From SBBG01 sp033717875 (GTDB taxonomy: Bacteria > Pseudomonadota > Gammaproteobacteria > Ga0077554 > Ga007554), in assembly GCA_033717875.1 (NCBI GenBank), contig JADDKJ010000008.1, positions 32,779 to 96,778 of the forward strand: a stretch of DNA of 64,000 nt, in the 5' to 3' direction. Of this stretch, positions 8,065 to 17,360 are shown piece by piece; positions within the stretch are counted from its first letter, which is position 1, and each line of letters opens with the position of its first letter. The position numbers and the translations under genes were made by a program. The notes beneath the pieces were generated by a model that did not search any database, was not told the origin of the DNA, and saw nothing but the letters and a program-made list of their open reading frames with translations.

Positions 8065-8718
8065 TTGAATCTGGCAATTTTCGATCTGGACAATACCCTG
8101 CTGGGGGGCGATAGCGATTACCTGTGGGGACGTTTCCTGGTGGAGCAGGGCATCGTCGATGGTGAAAACTACGAGCGGGAAAACCGGCGCTATTACGAGG
8201 AATACAAGGTCGGCACGCTCGATATTTATGAATTTCTCCGTTTTTCGCTGGCTCCATTGTCCGAACACAGTGTCGAAACGCTGTGCGCCTGGCGCGCGCT
8301 GTTCATGAAGGAAAAGATTGCACCGATCATGCTGCCCGCGGCGCGCGAGTTGCTGGAGCGGCACCGCGCGCAGGGACATACCTTGCTGATCATCACCGCC
8401 ACCAATTCTTTCGTCACCGCGCCGATTGCCAAGGCGCTGGGCGTGGAACACCTCATCGCCACCGAGCCGGAGATGAAAGCTGGCCGCTACACCGGCAACG
8501 TCGCCGGCACGCCGAGCTTCCGCGAAGGCAAGGTGGTCCGCCTGGAGGAATGGCTCAGGCACAAGGGCTGGAATCTGGCGTCGAGCTGGTTTTACAGCGA
8601 TTCGCACAATGACCTGCCGCTGCTCGAAATGGCGACCCATCCGGTGGCGGTGGATCCCGACGATACCCTCGCCGAGCACGCCCGGCTGCGTGGCTGGCCG
8701 GTTATTAGTCTGCGGTAA
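8065..8718 (+). CDS. HAD-superfamily (SerB-like, subclass IB) phosphatase
   Basis: This is a cytosolic HAD hydrolase of about 217 residues. Motif I is FDLDNTLLGGDSDYLW (nucleophile Asp at the start, DxDNT), motif II is LLIITATNSFVTAPI and motif IV is YSDSHNDLPLLE. A helical cap follows motif I, as in the SerB/CicA-like family (IB) of proteobacteria, whose substrates are mostly unproven. The TTG at 8065, eight bases after GAGG, gives MNLAIFDLDN; an in-frame TTG six bases earlier is also possible. It lies directly before an ABC importer gene, seven bases away, which suggests co-transcription. Confidence 0.85.
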   Translation: MNLAIFDLDNTLLGGDSDYLWGRFLVEQGIVDGENYERENRRYYEEYKVGTLDIYEFLRFSLAPLSEHSVETLCAWRALFMKEKIAPIMLPAARELLERHRAQGHTLLIITATNSFVTAPIAKALGVEHLIATEPEMKAGRYTGNVAGTPSFREGKVVRLEEWLRHKGWNLASSWFYSDSHNDLPLLEMATHPVAVDPDDTLAEHARLRGWPVISLR

Positions 8719-8725
8719 TGTCGTA

Positions 8726-9697
8726 ATGCGCCCGTCCTGGTGGCTGCTGGCGGGATTGCTGCTGTTATCGGTGGCGAGTCTCATCTTCGCCCTGGCGGCC
8801 GGCAGTGTGACCATCGCCTGGCCCGAGTTGTGGGCTATAGTCAACGGCGGTGAAGAGGGGTTAGGCAGAAGTCTGGTGCTGGAGCTGCGGTTGCCGCGCG
8901 CGCTGGCGGCCTTCGCCACCGGCGGTATGCTGGCCTTGGCCGGCGCGCTGATGCAGGTGTTGCTGCGCAATCCGCTTGCCGATCCCTATATCCTCGGCAT
9001 CTCCGGCGGCGCGGCGGTGGGGGCGCTGTTGACCATGCTGCTTGGCGCGGGCGGGATGTGGCTGACCGGCAGCGCCTTCGGTGGCGCGCTGCTTTCGATG
9101 CTGCTGGTGTTCGCCCTGGCGCACGGGCGTGGTAGTTGGACCGCCACCCGTTTGCTGCTGACCGGCGTGGTGGTGGCGGCGGGCTGGGGCGCGCTGATCA
9201 GCCTGATCCTCTCCCTCAGTCCCGATGCCCAATTGCGCGGCATGCTGTTCTGGCTGATGGGCGATCTCAGCCACGCCGACGACCCCTGGCCGGGCCTGCT
9301 GGTGCTCGCTTTGGGGCTGGGGCTGAGCCTGCCGCTGGCGCGTAATCTCAACGTGTTGTCGCGCGGCGAGTTACAGGCCGGGGCGCTGGGTGTGGCGGTC
9401 GGGCCGCTGCGTGTGCGGGTCTACCTCATCGCCTCGCTGCTCACCGCCGTGGCGGTGACGACGGCGGGCAGTGTCGGTTTCGTCGGTCTGATCGTGCCAC
9501 ATCTATTGCGGCTGGTTCTCGGCAATGACCAGCGTCTGTTGCTCCCCGCCAGCGCGCTGCTCGGCGGCAGCCTGCTCACTCTCGCCGACACCCTGGCGCG
9601 CACCGTCGCCGCCCCGCAGCAATTGCCGGTGGGCGTGATCACCGCGTTGCTCGGTGTGCCGGTGTTTCTCTATTTGCTGAGCCGGAGTCATCGATGA
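8726..9697 (+). CDS. FecCD/BtuC-family ABC transporter permease
   Basis: This is a polytopic inner-membrane permease of about 323 residues for iron-siderophore, haem or cobalamin import. Family motifs are clear: LRLPRALAAFATGGMLALAG, LMQVLLRNPLADPYILGISG and a GFVGLIVPHLLRL stretch that contacts the ATPase. About nine to ten hydrophobic helices are present. The ATG at 8726 follows the HAD stop; the upstream part of the frame is only the antisense-frame overlap with that gene. The downstream ATPase overlaps by 4 bp. No periplasmic binding protein or TonB receptor is in the window, so the substrate cannot be decided. Confidence 0.92.
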   Translation: MRPSWWLLAGLLLLSVASLIFALAAGSVTIAWPELWAIVNGGEEGLGRSLVLELRLPRALAAFATGGMLALAGALMQVLLRNPLADPYILGISGGAAVGALLTMLLGAGGMWLTGSAFGGALLSMLLVFALAHGRGSWTATRLLLTGVVVAAGWGALISLILSLSPDAQLRGMLFWLMGDLSHADDPWPGLLVLALGLGLSLPLARNLNVLSRGELQAGALGVAVGPLRVRVYLIASLLTAVAVTTAGSVGFVGLIVPHLLRLVLGNDQRLLLPASALLGGSLLTLADTLARTVAAPQQLPVGVITALLGVPVFLYLLSRSHR

Positions 9698-10464
9698 CGG
9701 CGCTGCTGCAAACCCGCGGCCTGGAGGTCGCCATTGCCGGCAAGTGCATCTGCCGCGGCTTCGATCTTGCCATCGAGCGCGGGCAGTGCTGGGGGATGCT
9801 GGGGCGCAATGGCATCGGCAAGACCACCTTGCTGCATACGTTGGCCGGCCTGCGCGCACCTTTGGCGGGGGCGACTTTACTTGAAGGTGTGACACTCGAC
9901 ACGCTGCCGCGGCGCCGCATCGCCCAGTCCATTGGCGTGCTGTTCCAGCACAGCGAAGATCCGTTTCCCGGCACAGTGCTGGAAACGGTGTTGATCGGAC
10001 GCCACCCTTATCTGGCCGCCTGGCAGTGGGAAGGCGCGGAAGACCGGCGGCGCGCGCAGCAGGCCCTCGCCGCCGTTGGCATGGAAGAGATGATGGATCG
10101 CCAGGTGGCGACGCTCTCGGGCGGCGAACGTCAGCGTCTCGCCATCGCCACCCTGCTGATTCAAGAGCCGCGCTTGATGCTGCTCGACGAACCCGCCAAC
10201 CACCTCGACCTGCACCACCAGATCGCCATCCTCGATCTGCTGGCCGGCCAAGTACGCGATGAGGGGCGGGCGTTGCTGATGATCGGGCATGACCTCAATC
10301 TCACGGCGCGTTATTGCGATCATGCGCTATTGCTGTTCGGCGAGGGCGAAACCTTGTGCGGTGAGGTGGCCGAGGTGTTGACGGAAAGCCATCTGGAGCG
10401 GCTTTATGGGCATCCCATCCGGTGTGCGGAGGTGAAAGGGAGGCGGGTTTTTGTGGCAGGGTGA
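9694..10464 (+). CDS. FecE/BtuD-family ABC transporter ATP-binding protein
   Basis: This is the cytoplasmic ATPase of the importer. In its 256 residues, Walker A is GRNGIGKTTL (about 36-45), the Q-loop is VLFQHSEDPF, the ABC signature is LSGGERQRLAIA (about 140) and Walker B is LMLLDEPANHLD, followed by the switch His in IGHDLNL. The start overlaps the permease stop (ATGA), giving translational coupling. Family membership (iron-complex/vitamin B12 type) is sure; the ligand is not. No cobalamin riboswitch was seen before the pair. Confidence 0.92.
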   Translation: MTALLQTRGLEVAIAGKCICRGFDLAIERGQCWGMLGRNGIGKTTLLHTLAGLRAPLAGATLLEGVTLDTLPRRRIAQSIGVLFQHSEDPFPGTVLETVLIGRHPYLAAWQWEGAEDRRRAQQALAAVGMEEMMDRQVATLSGGERQRLAIATLLIQEPRLMLLDEPANHLDLHHQIAILDLLAGQVRDEGRALLMIGHDLNLTARYCDHALLLFGEGETLCGEVAEVLTESHLERLYGHPIRCAEVKGRRVFVAG

Positions 10465-10478
10465 CTCTGGGAGCGGCA

Positions 10479-10512
10479 GAAAACTCCAGGATGGAATTAT
10501 TCAGCGCTTCCT
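10479..10512. repeat. 34-bp dispersed repeat, copy 1
   Basis: This 34-bp stretch, with core CTCCAGGATGGAATTATTC, matches 26431-26464 at about 31 of 34 positions. It contains the dyad TCCAggaTGGA. It lies between the ABC ATPase stop and the hairpin before pilT. Confidence 0.75.
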
Positions 10513-10568
10513 ACAGAGGACGCAAAGAAAGTCAATTTGAAAAACGCTGCGTTCTTTGCGTCCTCTGT
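10513..10568. terminator. 17-bp perfect inverted repeat between convergent genes
   Basis: ACAGAGGACGCAAAGAA (10513-10529) and its exact complement (10552-10568) flank a 22-nt loop. It lies between the converging ABC ATPase and pilT genes, so it is a probable bidirectional terminator. The sequence also belongs to the ACAGAGGACGC-type intergenic repeats often seen in proteobacteria. There is no clean T-run. Confidence 0.6.
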
Positions 10569-10580
10569 GGCCCAATCTGA

Positions 10581-11618
<1,038 letters not shown>

Positions 11619-11688
11619 CGTGTGATCTCCAAGCGAAGGGGAAGGATGCAAACATTAGCGGCACACCGCGTTGTTTTTTGAGATAAGA

Positions 11689-12402
11689 ATGAATACACAG
11701 CCGGCAGATTCGATACAGGCGCGCCTGAATGCGGTGCGCGCGCATATCGCCTCGGCGGAACATCAATATGGCCGCGCGCCCGGTTCGGTGACGCTGTTGG
11801 CGGTGAGCAAGACATGGCCGGTGGCCGACATTCTCGCTGCCGTGGATGCCGGTCAAGCTTGTTTTGGTGAAAGTTATCTCCAGGAGGCTGTGCCGAAAAT
11901 CGAGGCGCTGGCCGGCAAGGGGATCGAGTGGCATTTCATCGGCCCCATTCAGTCCAATAAGACGAAGCCGATCGCCCTGCATTTCGATTGGGTCCACAGC
12001 ATTGACAGGCTGAGCGTCGCGCAACGGCTGAACGATCAGCGTCCGCCCGAGCTGCCGCCGCTGCATGCCTGCTTGCAGGTCAATATCGGCAACGAGCCGC
12101 AAAAGGCGGGTGTCGGCCTGGCCGAGCTGCCCGCTCTGGCCGATGCCGTGGCCGTACTGCCGCGTCTGAGACTGCGCGGCTTGATGGCGATTCCGCCGCT
12201 GACGGATAATTTCAATACGCAGCGTCAGATATTCAGACGTGTGCGCGAGGCGCTGGAGAGGCTGAATGCGCGCGGTTTGAATCTCGATACCCTGTCGATG
12301 GGTATGTCCGGTGATTTGGAAGCGGCGATTGCCGAAGGCGCAACTATGGTGCGGATCGGCAGCGCGATTTTTGGATCAAGAGCACCTCTAAAAATCCGCT
12401 GA
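11689..12402 (+). CDS. yggS: YggS-family pyridoxal 5'-phosphate homeostasis protein
   Basis: This is a PLP-binding, single-domain alanine-racemase-fold protein (PROSC/YggS) that maintains PLP balance rather than acting as an enzyme. The 237 residues contain LLAVSKTWP with the PLP lysine (about residue 39), FGESYLQEAVPKI, WHFIGPIQSNK and LSMGMSGDLEAAIAEGATMVRIG. The ATG at 11689 starts MNTQPADSIQARL. The last residues and stop codon fall inside the left arm of a long palindrome (from 12379), so the C terminus may have been remodelled by that repeat. It is first in yggS-proC-yggT. Confidence 0.93.
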   Translation: MNTQPADSIQARLNAVRAHIASAEHQYGRAPGSVTLLAVSKTWPVADILAAVDAGQACFGESYLQEAVPKIEALAGKGIEWHFIGPIQSNKTKPIALHFDWVHSIDRLSVAQRLNDQRPPELPPLHACLQVNIGNEPQKAGVGLAELPALADAVAVLPRLRLRGLMAIPPLTDNFNTQRQIFRRVREALERLNARGLNLDTLSMGMSGDLEAAIAEGATMVRIGSAIFGSRAPLKIR

Positions 12403-12520
12403 AGTCGCGATGGCCGCGTTGGAAATGCGTTCAAAATGCTCATGTACTACGTGTACACTCCGCTTTTTCACGCATTTCCGCCTTGCCCTCGCGCCTTGAT
12501 CGAATTTTTAGAGATGCCCT
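12379..12520. repeat. long imperfect palindrome A (142 bp)
   Basis: The whole 142-bp stretch folds on itself. The outer arms CTCTAAAAAT/ATTTTTAGAG and inner GGAAATGCGT/ACGCATTTCC match, with a short central hairpin GTACTACGTGTAC near 12443-12455. The left arm overlaps the end and stop of yggS, and the right arm ends 15 bp before proC. It shares its layout (two arms, inner arm, small central hairpin) with the palindromes at 29556, 50490 and 53835, though the arm sequences differ. Confidence 0.85.
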
Positions 12521-12535
12521 AAGAAAGGAAAAGGT

Positions 12536-13369
12536 ATGACCGTCAAAAAAACCAGCACCATCGCCTTCGTCGGCGGAGGCAATATGGCGCGCAGCCTGAT
12601 CGGCGGTCTGATCGCCGACGGCTATGACGCGCGGAACATCTGGGTTGCCGATCCCAATGAGGAGCAGCGCAATGCCTTGCGCCAGCGCTTTGCGGTACAT
12701 GCGGTAACGGCAAATCAAAGGGCCATCGAGCAGGCCGAGGTGGTGATCCTTGCCGTGAAGCCGCAAGTCCTGAAAGAGGTTGCCGCTGATCTGGCGCAGG
12801 CTGTGCAACAGAGAAAACCGCTGGTGATATCGGTGGCGGCGGGTATCCGCACCGCGTCGCTGGAGACTTGGCTGGGCGGCGATCTGCCCATTGTGCGCAC
12901 CATGCCCAACACCCCGGCGCTGGTCGGCAGCGGCGCCACGGCGCTGTATGCCAACGAGCATGTATCGCCGTCGCAGCGCAGCCTGGCGGAGTCGATCATG
13001 CGCGCCGTGGGCCTTGCGCTGTGGCTGGATGACGAGGCGCAGATGGATGCCGTCACCGCGTTATCGGGCTCGGGTCCGGCCTATTTCTTTCTGGTGATGG
13101 AGGCGATGGAAAACGCCGGGCGTGAACTCGGTCTGCCGCCCGAAACGGCCCGGCTCCTGACCCTGCAAACCGCTTTCGGCGCCGCCAAGATGGCGCTGGA
13201 AAGTAGCGACGATACGGCCATGCTGCGCGCGCGTGTCACTTCGCCGGGTGGTACGACGGAACGGGCTGTCCAGGTGTTGCAAGAGGGAAAGATCAAGGAA
13301 TTGTTCGGCAAGGCGCTTGCCGCTGCGCAACAACGCTCGATCGAGCTTGCCGGGATGCTGGGAGAATAA
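12536..13369 (+). CDS. proC: pyrroline-5-carboxylate reductase
   Basis: ProC catalyses the last step of proline synthesis, NAD(P)H-dependent reduction of pyrroline-5-carboxylate, in the cytoplasm. In 277 residues it has the Rossmann motif IAFVGGGNMARSLIGG (from residue 8), AVKPQVLKEV, RTMPNTPALVGSGATAL, ALSGSGPAYFFL and the C-terminal RVTSPGGTTERA. AAAGGAAAAGGT precedes the ATG. It follows yggS after a palindrome and is three bases from yggT. Confidence 0.96.
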   Translation: MTVKKTSTIAFVGGGNMARSLIGGLIADGYDARNIWVADPNEEQRNALRQRFAVHAVTANQRAIEQAEVVILAVKPQVLKEVAADLAQAVQQRKPLVISVAAGIRTASLETWLGGDLPIVRTMPNTPALVGSGATALYANEHVSPSQRSLAESIMRAVGLALWLDDEAQMDAVTALSGSGPAYFFLVMEAMENAGRELGLPPETARLLTLQTAFGAAKMALESSDDTAMLRARVTSPGGTTERAVQVLQEGKIKELFGKALAAAQQRSIELAGMLGE

Positions 13370-13372
13370 CGC

Positions 13373-13948
13373 GTGGAAAATGCCTATCTGTCGGCGTCGG
13401 CAGTGTTTCTGGTCAAGACGCTGTTCGATCTGTATATCGGGGCGCTGCTGCTGCGTTTTCTGCTGCAACTGGTGCGCGCCGATTTTCGCAATCCGTTCAG
13501 CCAATTTCTGGTGAAAGCCACCAATCCCGTCGTGATTCCCTTGCGCCGTATCATCCCCGGCATGGGGGGTATGGATATGGCGTCGCTGCTCATGGCGCTC
13601 ATGCTGCAAGCAGTGAAAATGCTGCTGCTTGCGGTGATCGCGGGTCGTTTGCCCTCGATCGCCGGCCTGCTGATCTTGTCCCTGGCCGACCTCACCGAAT
13701 TACTGCTCACCTTGTATACCGCCACCCTCATCCTTCAGGTCATCCTGAGCTGGGTGGCGCAGGGCACGTACAATCCCCTCGCCAATGTGCTGCATTCGCT
13801 GAACGAGCCGCTGCTTTCGCCGGTGCGACGGCTGATACCCGCGATATCCGGCTTCGATCTGTCGCCCATCGGCGTGCTGATCGTGTTCCAGTTGCTCAGA
13901 ATCCTGCTGGTCGCACCTCTGACTGATTTCGGGCGCGGCCTGGGGTAA
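13373..13948 (+). CDS. yggT: YggT-family integral membrane protein
   Basis: This 191-residue inner-membrane protein consists of two YggT repeats. Each carries a hydrophobic hairpin and a conserved NP...P.RR.IPG-like motif: FLVKATNPVVIPLRRIIPG in the first and LNEPLLSPVRRLIPAISG in the second. YggT proteins are linked to osmotic tolerance and cation handling, but their mechanism is not established. The GTG start follows GGAG by six bases and sits three bases after proC, so the two are translationally close. Confidence 0.92.
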   Translation: MENAYLSASAVFLVKTLFDLYIGALLLRFLLQLVRADFRNPFSQFLVKATNPVVIPLRRIIPGMGGMDMASLLMALMLQAVKMLLLAVIAGRLPSIAGLLILSLADLTELLLTLYTATLILQVILSWVAQGTYNPLANVLHSLNEPLLSPVRRLIPAISGFDLSPIGVLIVFQLLRILLVAPLTDFGRGLG

Positions 13949-13966
13949 TGTCCGCGTCAGCCCTAT

Positions 13967-14007
13967 GCCATCGCCGGGTGTGCGTAACCGTTTCCCCGGC
14001 GGATGGC
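13967..14007 (+). terminator. hairpin after yggT
   Basis: GCCATCGCCGGG (13967-13978) pairs with CCCCGGCGGATGGC (13994-14007), with one bulge. It lies 20 bp after the yggT stop and has no T-run, so termination is likely but not certain. The rest of 13949-14175 holds no gene I can support. Confidence 0.45.
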
Positions 14008-14175
14008 AAAGCCAACACTCATTTGATCGTATTTCCTGCCGATACATTCATCGATCCTGAAAAACAAACAGGTAGACTCCCAGGCTAAAGCCCGCCGCGA
14101 AACGACCGATACAGGGTTGGTGGGGTGGCATGGCCGGGTCATAGAGCTGGAATAATTGATTGATGTTCACAGGCA

Positions 14176-16164
14176 GTGAGTGAGGGCATGGAAGAAGATC
14201 GCTTCAAACAGCAGATGCGCGCTTTCGATCATTGGAAGGCGGACATCGCGCGAACAATTCAGCAATTCATGAATTGGCTGGACAGCCAGCAATTGGGAGA
14301 CGCGGAAGTTAGCTTGCGCCTTTACGAGGCCGTCGAAATGCTGCGCGCCGATCGGCTGACCATTGCCTTCGTCGCCGAGTTTTCCCGCGGCAAGACCGAG
14401 CTGATCAACGCCATCTTTTTCTCCGATTACAAACGCCGTCTGTTACCCTCCGATGCCGGAAGAACGACGATGTGCCCGACGGAGCTGTTCTATGACACCG
14501 TCGAGGACGAGGCTTATATCCGCCTGTTGCCGATCGAGACACGCATGGAAGATCTCAGCATCGCCGACCTAAAGAAAGACCCGTCGCGCTGGACAACCTT
14601 TCCCCTCGATATCAATGCGCCCGATCGCATGGCGGAAACCCTTCAGCAGGTGATCAAGGTCAAGCAGGTGCCACGGCAGGAGGCGGAACGCCTGGGCTTG
14701 TACAGCGAGGAATTGAACGCCAGCATGAACGGACAGGGTGAACCCCCGGCCACGGTGGAGATCCCGCAGTGGCGTCATGCGCTGATCAGTTTTCCCCATC
14801 CCTTGCTCCAGCAGGGATTGGTGGTTCTGGATACGCCCGGGCTCAACGCCTTGGGCAGCGAGCCCGAATTGACCCTGAACATGCTGCCCAATGCGCAGGC
14901 CGTGCTGTTCGTGCTGGCGGCCGATACCGGCGTCACGCGCAGCGACCTCGATATGTGGCAAAATCATATCAGGGGTTGTCGTGGCGAGGCGCGCGCCGGC
15001 CTGGTGGCGGCGCTCAATAAGATCGATACCTTGTGGGACGACATAAAAAACCCGTCCGAAGTCGAGGCCACCATCGAGTCGCAACGGCGGGAGACCGCGC
15101 GCGCGCTGGGTATCGAGGCGGACAAGGTTTTTCCCGTCACGGCGCAAAAGGCACTGCTCGCCAAGATCCGCCAGGACAACGATCTACTCCATCGCAGCCG
15201 CCTGCCGACGCTCGAATCCTATTTGTCTGACAACATCATTCCCGCCAAGCAAGCCATCGTGCGCGACAATATCATAGGAATCGCCGGCTCGATATTCGAT
15301 GGCGTGCGCCAGTCTTTTTTGTCGCGGCTGAAGGGCATGCAATCCCAGACCGATGAGCTGCGCGGCATGAAAGACACCAATGCCGAAGTATTGCAGCACA
15401 TGGTGAAAAAAACCCGGGAAAAGCAGGCAGCGTTCAACAAGAAAATGGAACACTTCCAGTCCAGCCGCCGTGTTTTGGCGCAGCAGGCCAAAATCATCAT
15501 GGACGCGTTGAGCCTGGTGACATTCGACAGAATGATGGGAGATGTACGCAAGGAAATGGAGGGCAGTTGGAGCACTTCTGGTCTTAAAAAGTCGATGCAG
15601 ACTTTTTTCGACAATATGCGCGACACTATGCAGATCGTTTCCAGGCAGGCCGATCAAACCTATGCCGTGGCCCAGACCATCTACAACAAATTCTACGAAG
15701 ACAGCAATTTCACCGGCACGAAACCGAAAATGTTTTCGGTGAAAAAATATTCGGAAGATTTCGAAAAACTCTACTGGGAAGCCGAAAAATTTCGCAACAG
15801 CCCCGTCACCACCATGACAGAACAGAGCTTCGTCGTGAAAAAATTCTTCATTTCCCTGGGAAGCCATGCCCGCTATATCGTCTCCCAGGCACATCAGGAA
15901 GCCGACAACTGGCTCAAGGACATCATGCACCCCCTGGTGAGATACGTCAACGAGGGCAAGCTGCAACTGGAACAGCAGATGGAAACCCTGAACAAGGTGA
16001 ACGACTCCAAGGAAGGTCTTCAGGAGAAACTCAAGGAACTTGAAGCCCAAGCCGCAGATATCGAGGCGCAGCTCGCAGCGCTGGATGAGATGGATCGGGC
16101 GTTGTGTATGCCTATTGGCGAAGAGGGTTCTCAGCGGGAGGAGTTGTTGTCCAGCGTGGCGTGA
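14176..16164 (+). CDS. dynamin-like GTPase with coiled-coil C terminus
   Basis: This is a large GTPase of 662 residues. The P-loop is degenerate but recognisable, VAEFSRGKTELIN (about 69-81); G2-like threonines lie in RTTMCPTELF, G3 is VVLDTPGLNA (about 216-225) and G4 is ALNKIDTLWDD (about 280). After the GTPase domain come long helices and a strong coiled coil near the end (LQEKLKELEAQAADIEAQL). Bacterial dynamin-like proteins remodel or protect membranes, often in response to stress or phage. Unlike many it is a single gene, not a pair. The start is GTG 14176 or ATG 14188. It has no obvious operon partner. Confidence 0.82.
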   Translation: MSEGMEEDRFKQQMRAFDHWKADIARTIQQFMNWLDSQQLGDAEVSLRLYEAVEMLRADRLTIAFVAEFSRGKTELINAIFFSDYKRRLLPSDAGRTTMCPTELFYDTVEDEAYIRLLPIETRMEDLSIADLKKDPSRWTTFPLDINAPDRMAETLQQVIKVKQVPRQEAERLGLYSEELNASMNGQGEPPATVEIPQWRHALISFPHPLLQQGLVVLDTPGLNALGSEPELTLNMLPNAQAVLFVLAADTGVTRSDLDMWQNHIRGCRGEARAGLVAALNKIDTLWDDIKNPSEVEATIESQRRETARALGIEADKVFPVTAQKALLAKIRQDNDLLHRSRLPTLESYLSDNIIPAKQAIVRDNIIGIAGSIFDGVRQSFLSRLKGMQSQTDELRGMKDTNAEVLQHMVKKTREKQAAFNKKMEHFQSSRRVLAQQAKIIMDALSLVTFDRMMGDVRKEMEGSWSTSGLKKSMQTFFDNMRDTMQIVSRQADQTYAVAQTIYNKFYEDSNFTGTKPKMFSVKKYSEDFEKLYWEAEKFRNSPVTTMTEQSFVVKKFFISLGSHARYIVSQAHQEADNWLKDIMHPLVRYVNEGKLQLEQQMETLNKVNDSKEGLQEKLKELEAQAADIEAQLAALDEMDRALCMPIGEEGSQREELLSSVA

Positions 16165-16207
16165 ACTCGCGCGGTCAGCCGTCAACCGCTCATGAACGCA
16201 AGGGTCG

Positions 16208-16233
16208 TAGGCTGGGTTAGTAAACCCAGCCTA
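16208..16233. repeat. perfect 11-bp palindrome, TAGGCTGGGTT type
   Basis: TAGGCTGGGTT-AGTA-AACCCAGCCTA is a perfect hairpin in the gap between the converging dynamin-like and gluQ genes. A second GCTGGGTTTCG follows at about 16254. This class of intergenic repeat is frequent in proteobacteria and may double as a terminator. The rest of 16165-16328 holds no gene. Confidence 0.7.
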
Positions 16234-16328
16234 TTGCGATGCCGGTGATTATCGCTGGGTTTCGTTTCTCGGTTCAGCCCATTACATTTCACCCCTTCGA
16301 TAAGCGCAATATTCTAGCGCGACAAAGC

Positions 16329-17234
16329 CTAACCTGTTTCCGGCGCGAGTTGATCGTGGCGTGGTACACGATCGAGCCGCCAGGAGGCGATGGCCCAATG
16401 CCAGAGTTCGTCGAGCGTGGCATCGACAAGTTCGGCGGGTGGCTGTTGGCCGAGAAATTCCAGTCCCTGAATAATCAATTGTTGCGGCCGTACCTGATCG
16501 ATGCTTGCGGCGCCGGTTTGCTTGCTGAGTTTTTGTCCCTGTGGATTGATGGCGACCGGCAGGTGGACATAGCGCGGTGTGGGCAGCCCAAGCAAGGATT
16601 GCAGATAGATCTGGCGCGGTGTGTTGTCGAGCAGGTCGGCGCCGCGCACGATCTCGGTGATGCCTTGGGCGGCGTCGTCGACGACCACGGCGAGCTGATA
16701 GGCAAAGAGTCCATCGGCGCGGCGGATGATGAAGTCGCCGACCTCGATGGCAAGGTCCTGTGCAACCGATCCGCGCAACGGGTCGTCGAAAACGAGCCGC
16801 TTGGCTTCCGTGATCAATCGAAGCGCGGCCGGACGGGTGGGGTCCGGGTTGATTCGGCGACAGTGGCCGTCATAGATGAGCGGCGGGGCATCAGGCGGGT
16901 GGCGGGCAGCGAGGTCTTTGCGGCTGCACTGGCAGGCATAGAGCCGGTCATCGCGGCGCAAGTCGTCGATTGCATCCAGATAAGCTCCGCTGCGATGGCT
17001 TTGATAGACGATGGCCCCATCCCACCCCAAGCCCAGGCGTTCCAGGCTGTGCAGGATGGCGTCTACGGCGCCTGGCGTCTCGCGCGGCGGGTCGATGTCT
17101 TCGATGCGCACCAGCCATTCACCGCCCTGGCTGTGTGCCTGGAGGTAGCTGCCCACGGCGGCGACAATGGAGCCGAAGTGGAGCGGGCCGGTGGGTGACG
17201 GAGCAAAGCGCCCGCGGTAAGGGGTTTTCATCAC
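16329..17234 (-). CDS. gluQ: glutamyl-Q tRNA(Asp) synthetase
   Basis: GluQRS attaches glutamate to the queuosine base at position 34 of tRNA(Asp), without needing tRNA for activation. The 301-residue protein resembles a GluRS catalytic core lacking the anticodon domain. It has RFAPSPTGPLHFGSI with the HIGH-like HFGS, the zinc-site cysteines in YACQCSRKDL and the later His/Cys pair DGHCRR, and KLSKQ in place of KMSKS. It is divergent from speD with a 134-bp shared upstream region. Confidence 0.93.
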   Translation of the reverse strand: MMKTPYRGRFAPSPTGPLHFGSIVAAVGSYLQAHSQGGEWLVRIEDIDPPRETPGAVDAILHSLERLGLGWDGAIVYQSHRSGAYLDAIDDLRRDDRLYACQCSRKDLAARHPPDAPPLIYDGHCRRINPDPTRPAALRLITEAKRLVFDDPLRGSVAQDLAIEVGDFIIRRADGLFAYQLAVVVDDAAQGITEIVRGADLLDNTPRQIYLQSLLGLPTPRYVHLPVAINPQGQKLSKQTGAASIDQVRPQQLIIQGLEFLGQQPPAELVDATLDELWHWAIASWRLDRVPRHDQLAPETG

Positions 17235-17247
17235 GCGATGTTATTTT

Positions 17248-17278
17248 CTGACAAACGGCAGCGAAAATAGTGCATAAT
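17248..17278 (+). promoter_or_regulatory. probable sigma-70 promoter of speD
   Basis: CTGACA (17248-17253) and CATAAT (17273-17278) each match the consensus at five of six positions, with a somewhat long 19-bp spacer. Transcription would begin near 17285, so the hairpin leader described next would be at the very 5' end of the RNA. Confidence 0.5.
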
Positions 17279-17293
17279 ACGCCGTTTTAGGTT

Positions 17294-17360
17294 GGCTTGG
17301 CGCAGACGGGATGCTCCCGCGCGATGTGCGCCAGCCTGTTGTTTTTCCCATCGCGGGAGG
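17294..17360 (+). promoter_or_regulatory. structured speD leader, possible attenuator or SD-sequestering pseudoknot
   Basis: GGCTTGGCGCA (17294-17304) pairs with TGCGCCAGCC (17327-17336) and is followed by TGTTGTTTTT, an intrinsic-terminator shape. The loop segment CTCCCGCGCGATG (17314-17326) is complementary to CATCGCGGGAG (17349-17359), which contains most of the speD Shine-Dalgarno GGGAGG. The two pairings could alternate or co-exist as an H-type pseudoknot, so either transcription or translation could be gated. Function is inferred from sequence only. Confidence 0.5.

Noticed and set aside
8609..8725. Upstream extension of the FecCD permease into the HAD gene
   Set aside because: The extra 39 residues are an alternative frame of the HAD gene and lack family similarity; ATG 8726 is preferred.
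8540..8730. Cobalamin riboswitch before the importer
   Set aside because: This stretch is the coding end of the HAD gene, and I saw none of the conserved B12-box segments.
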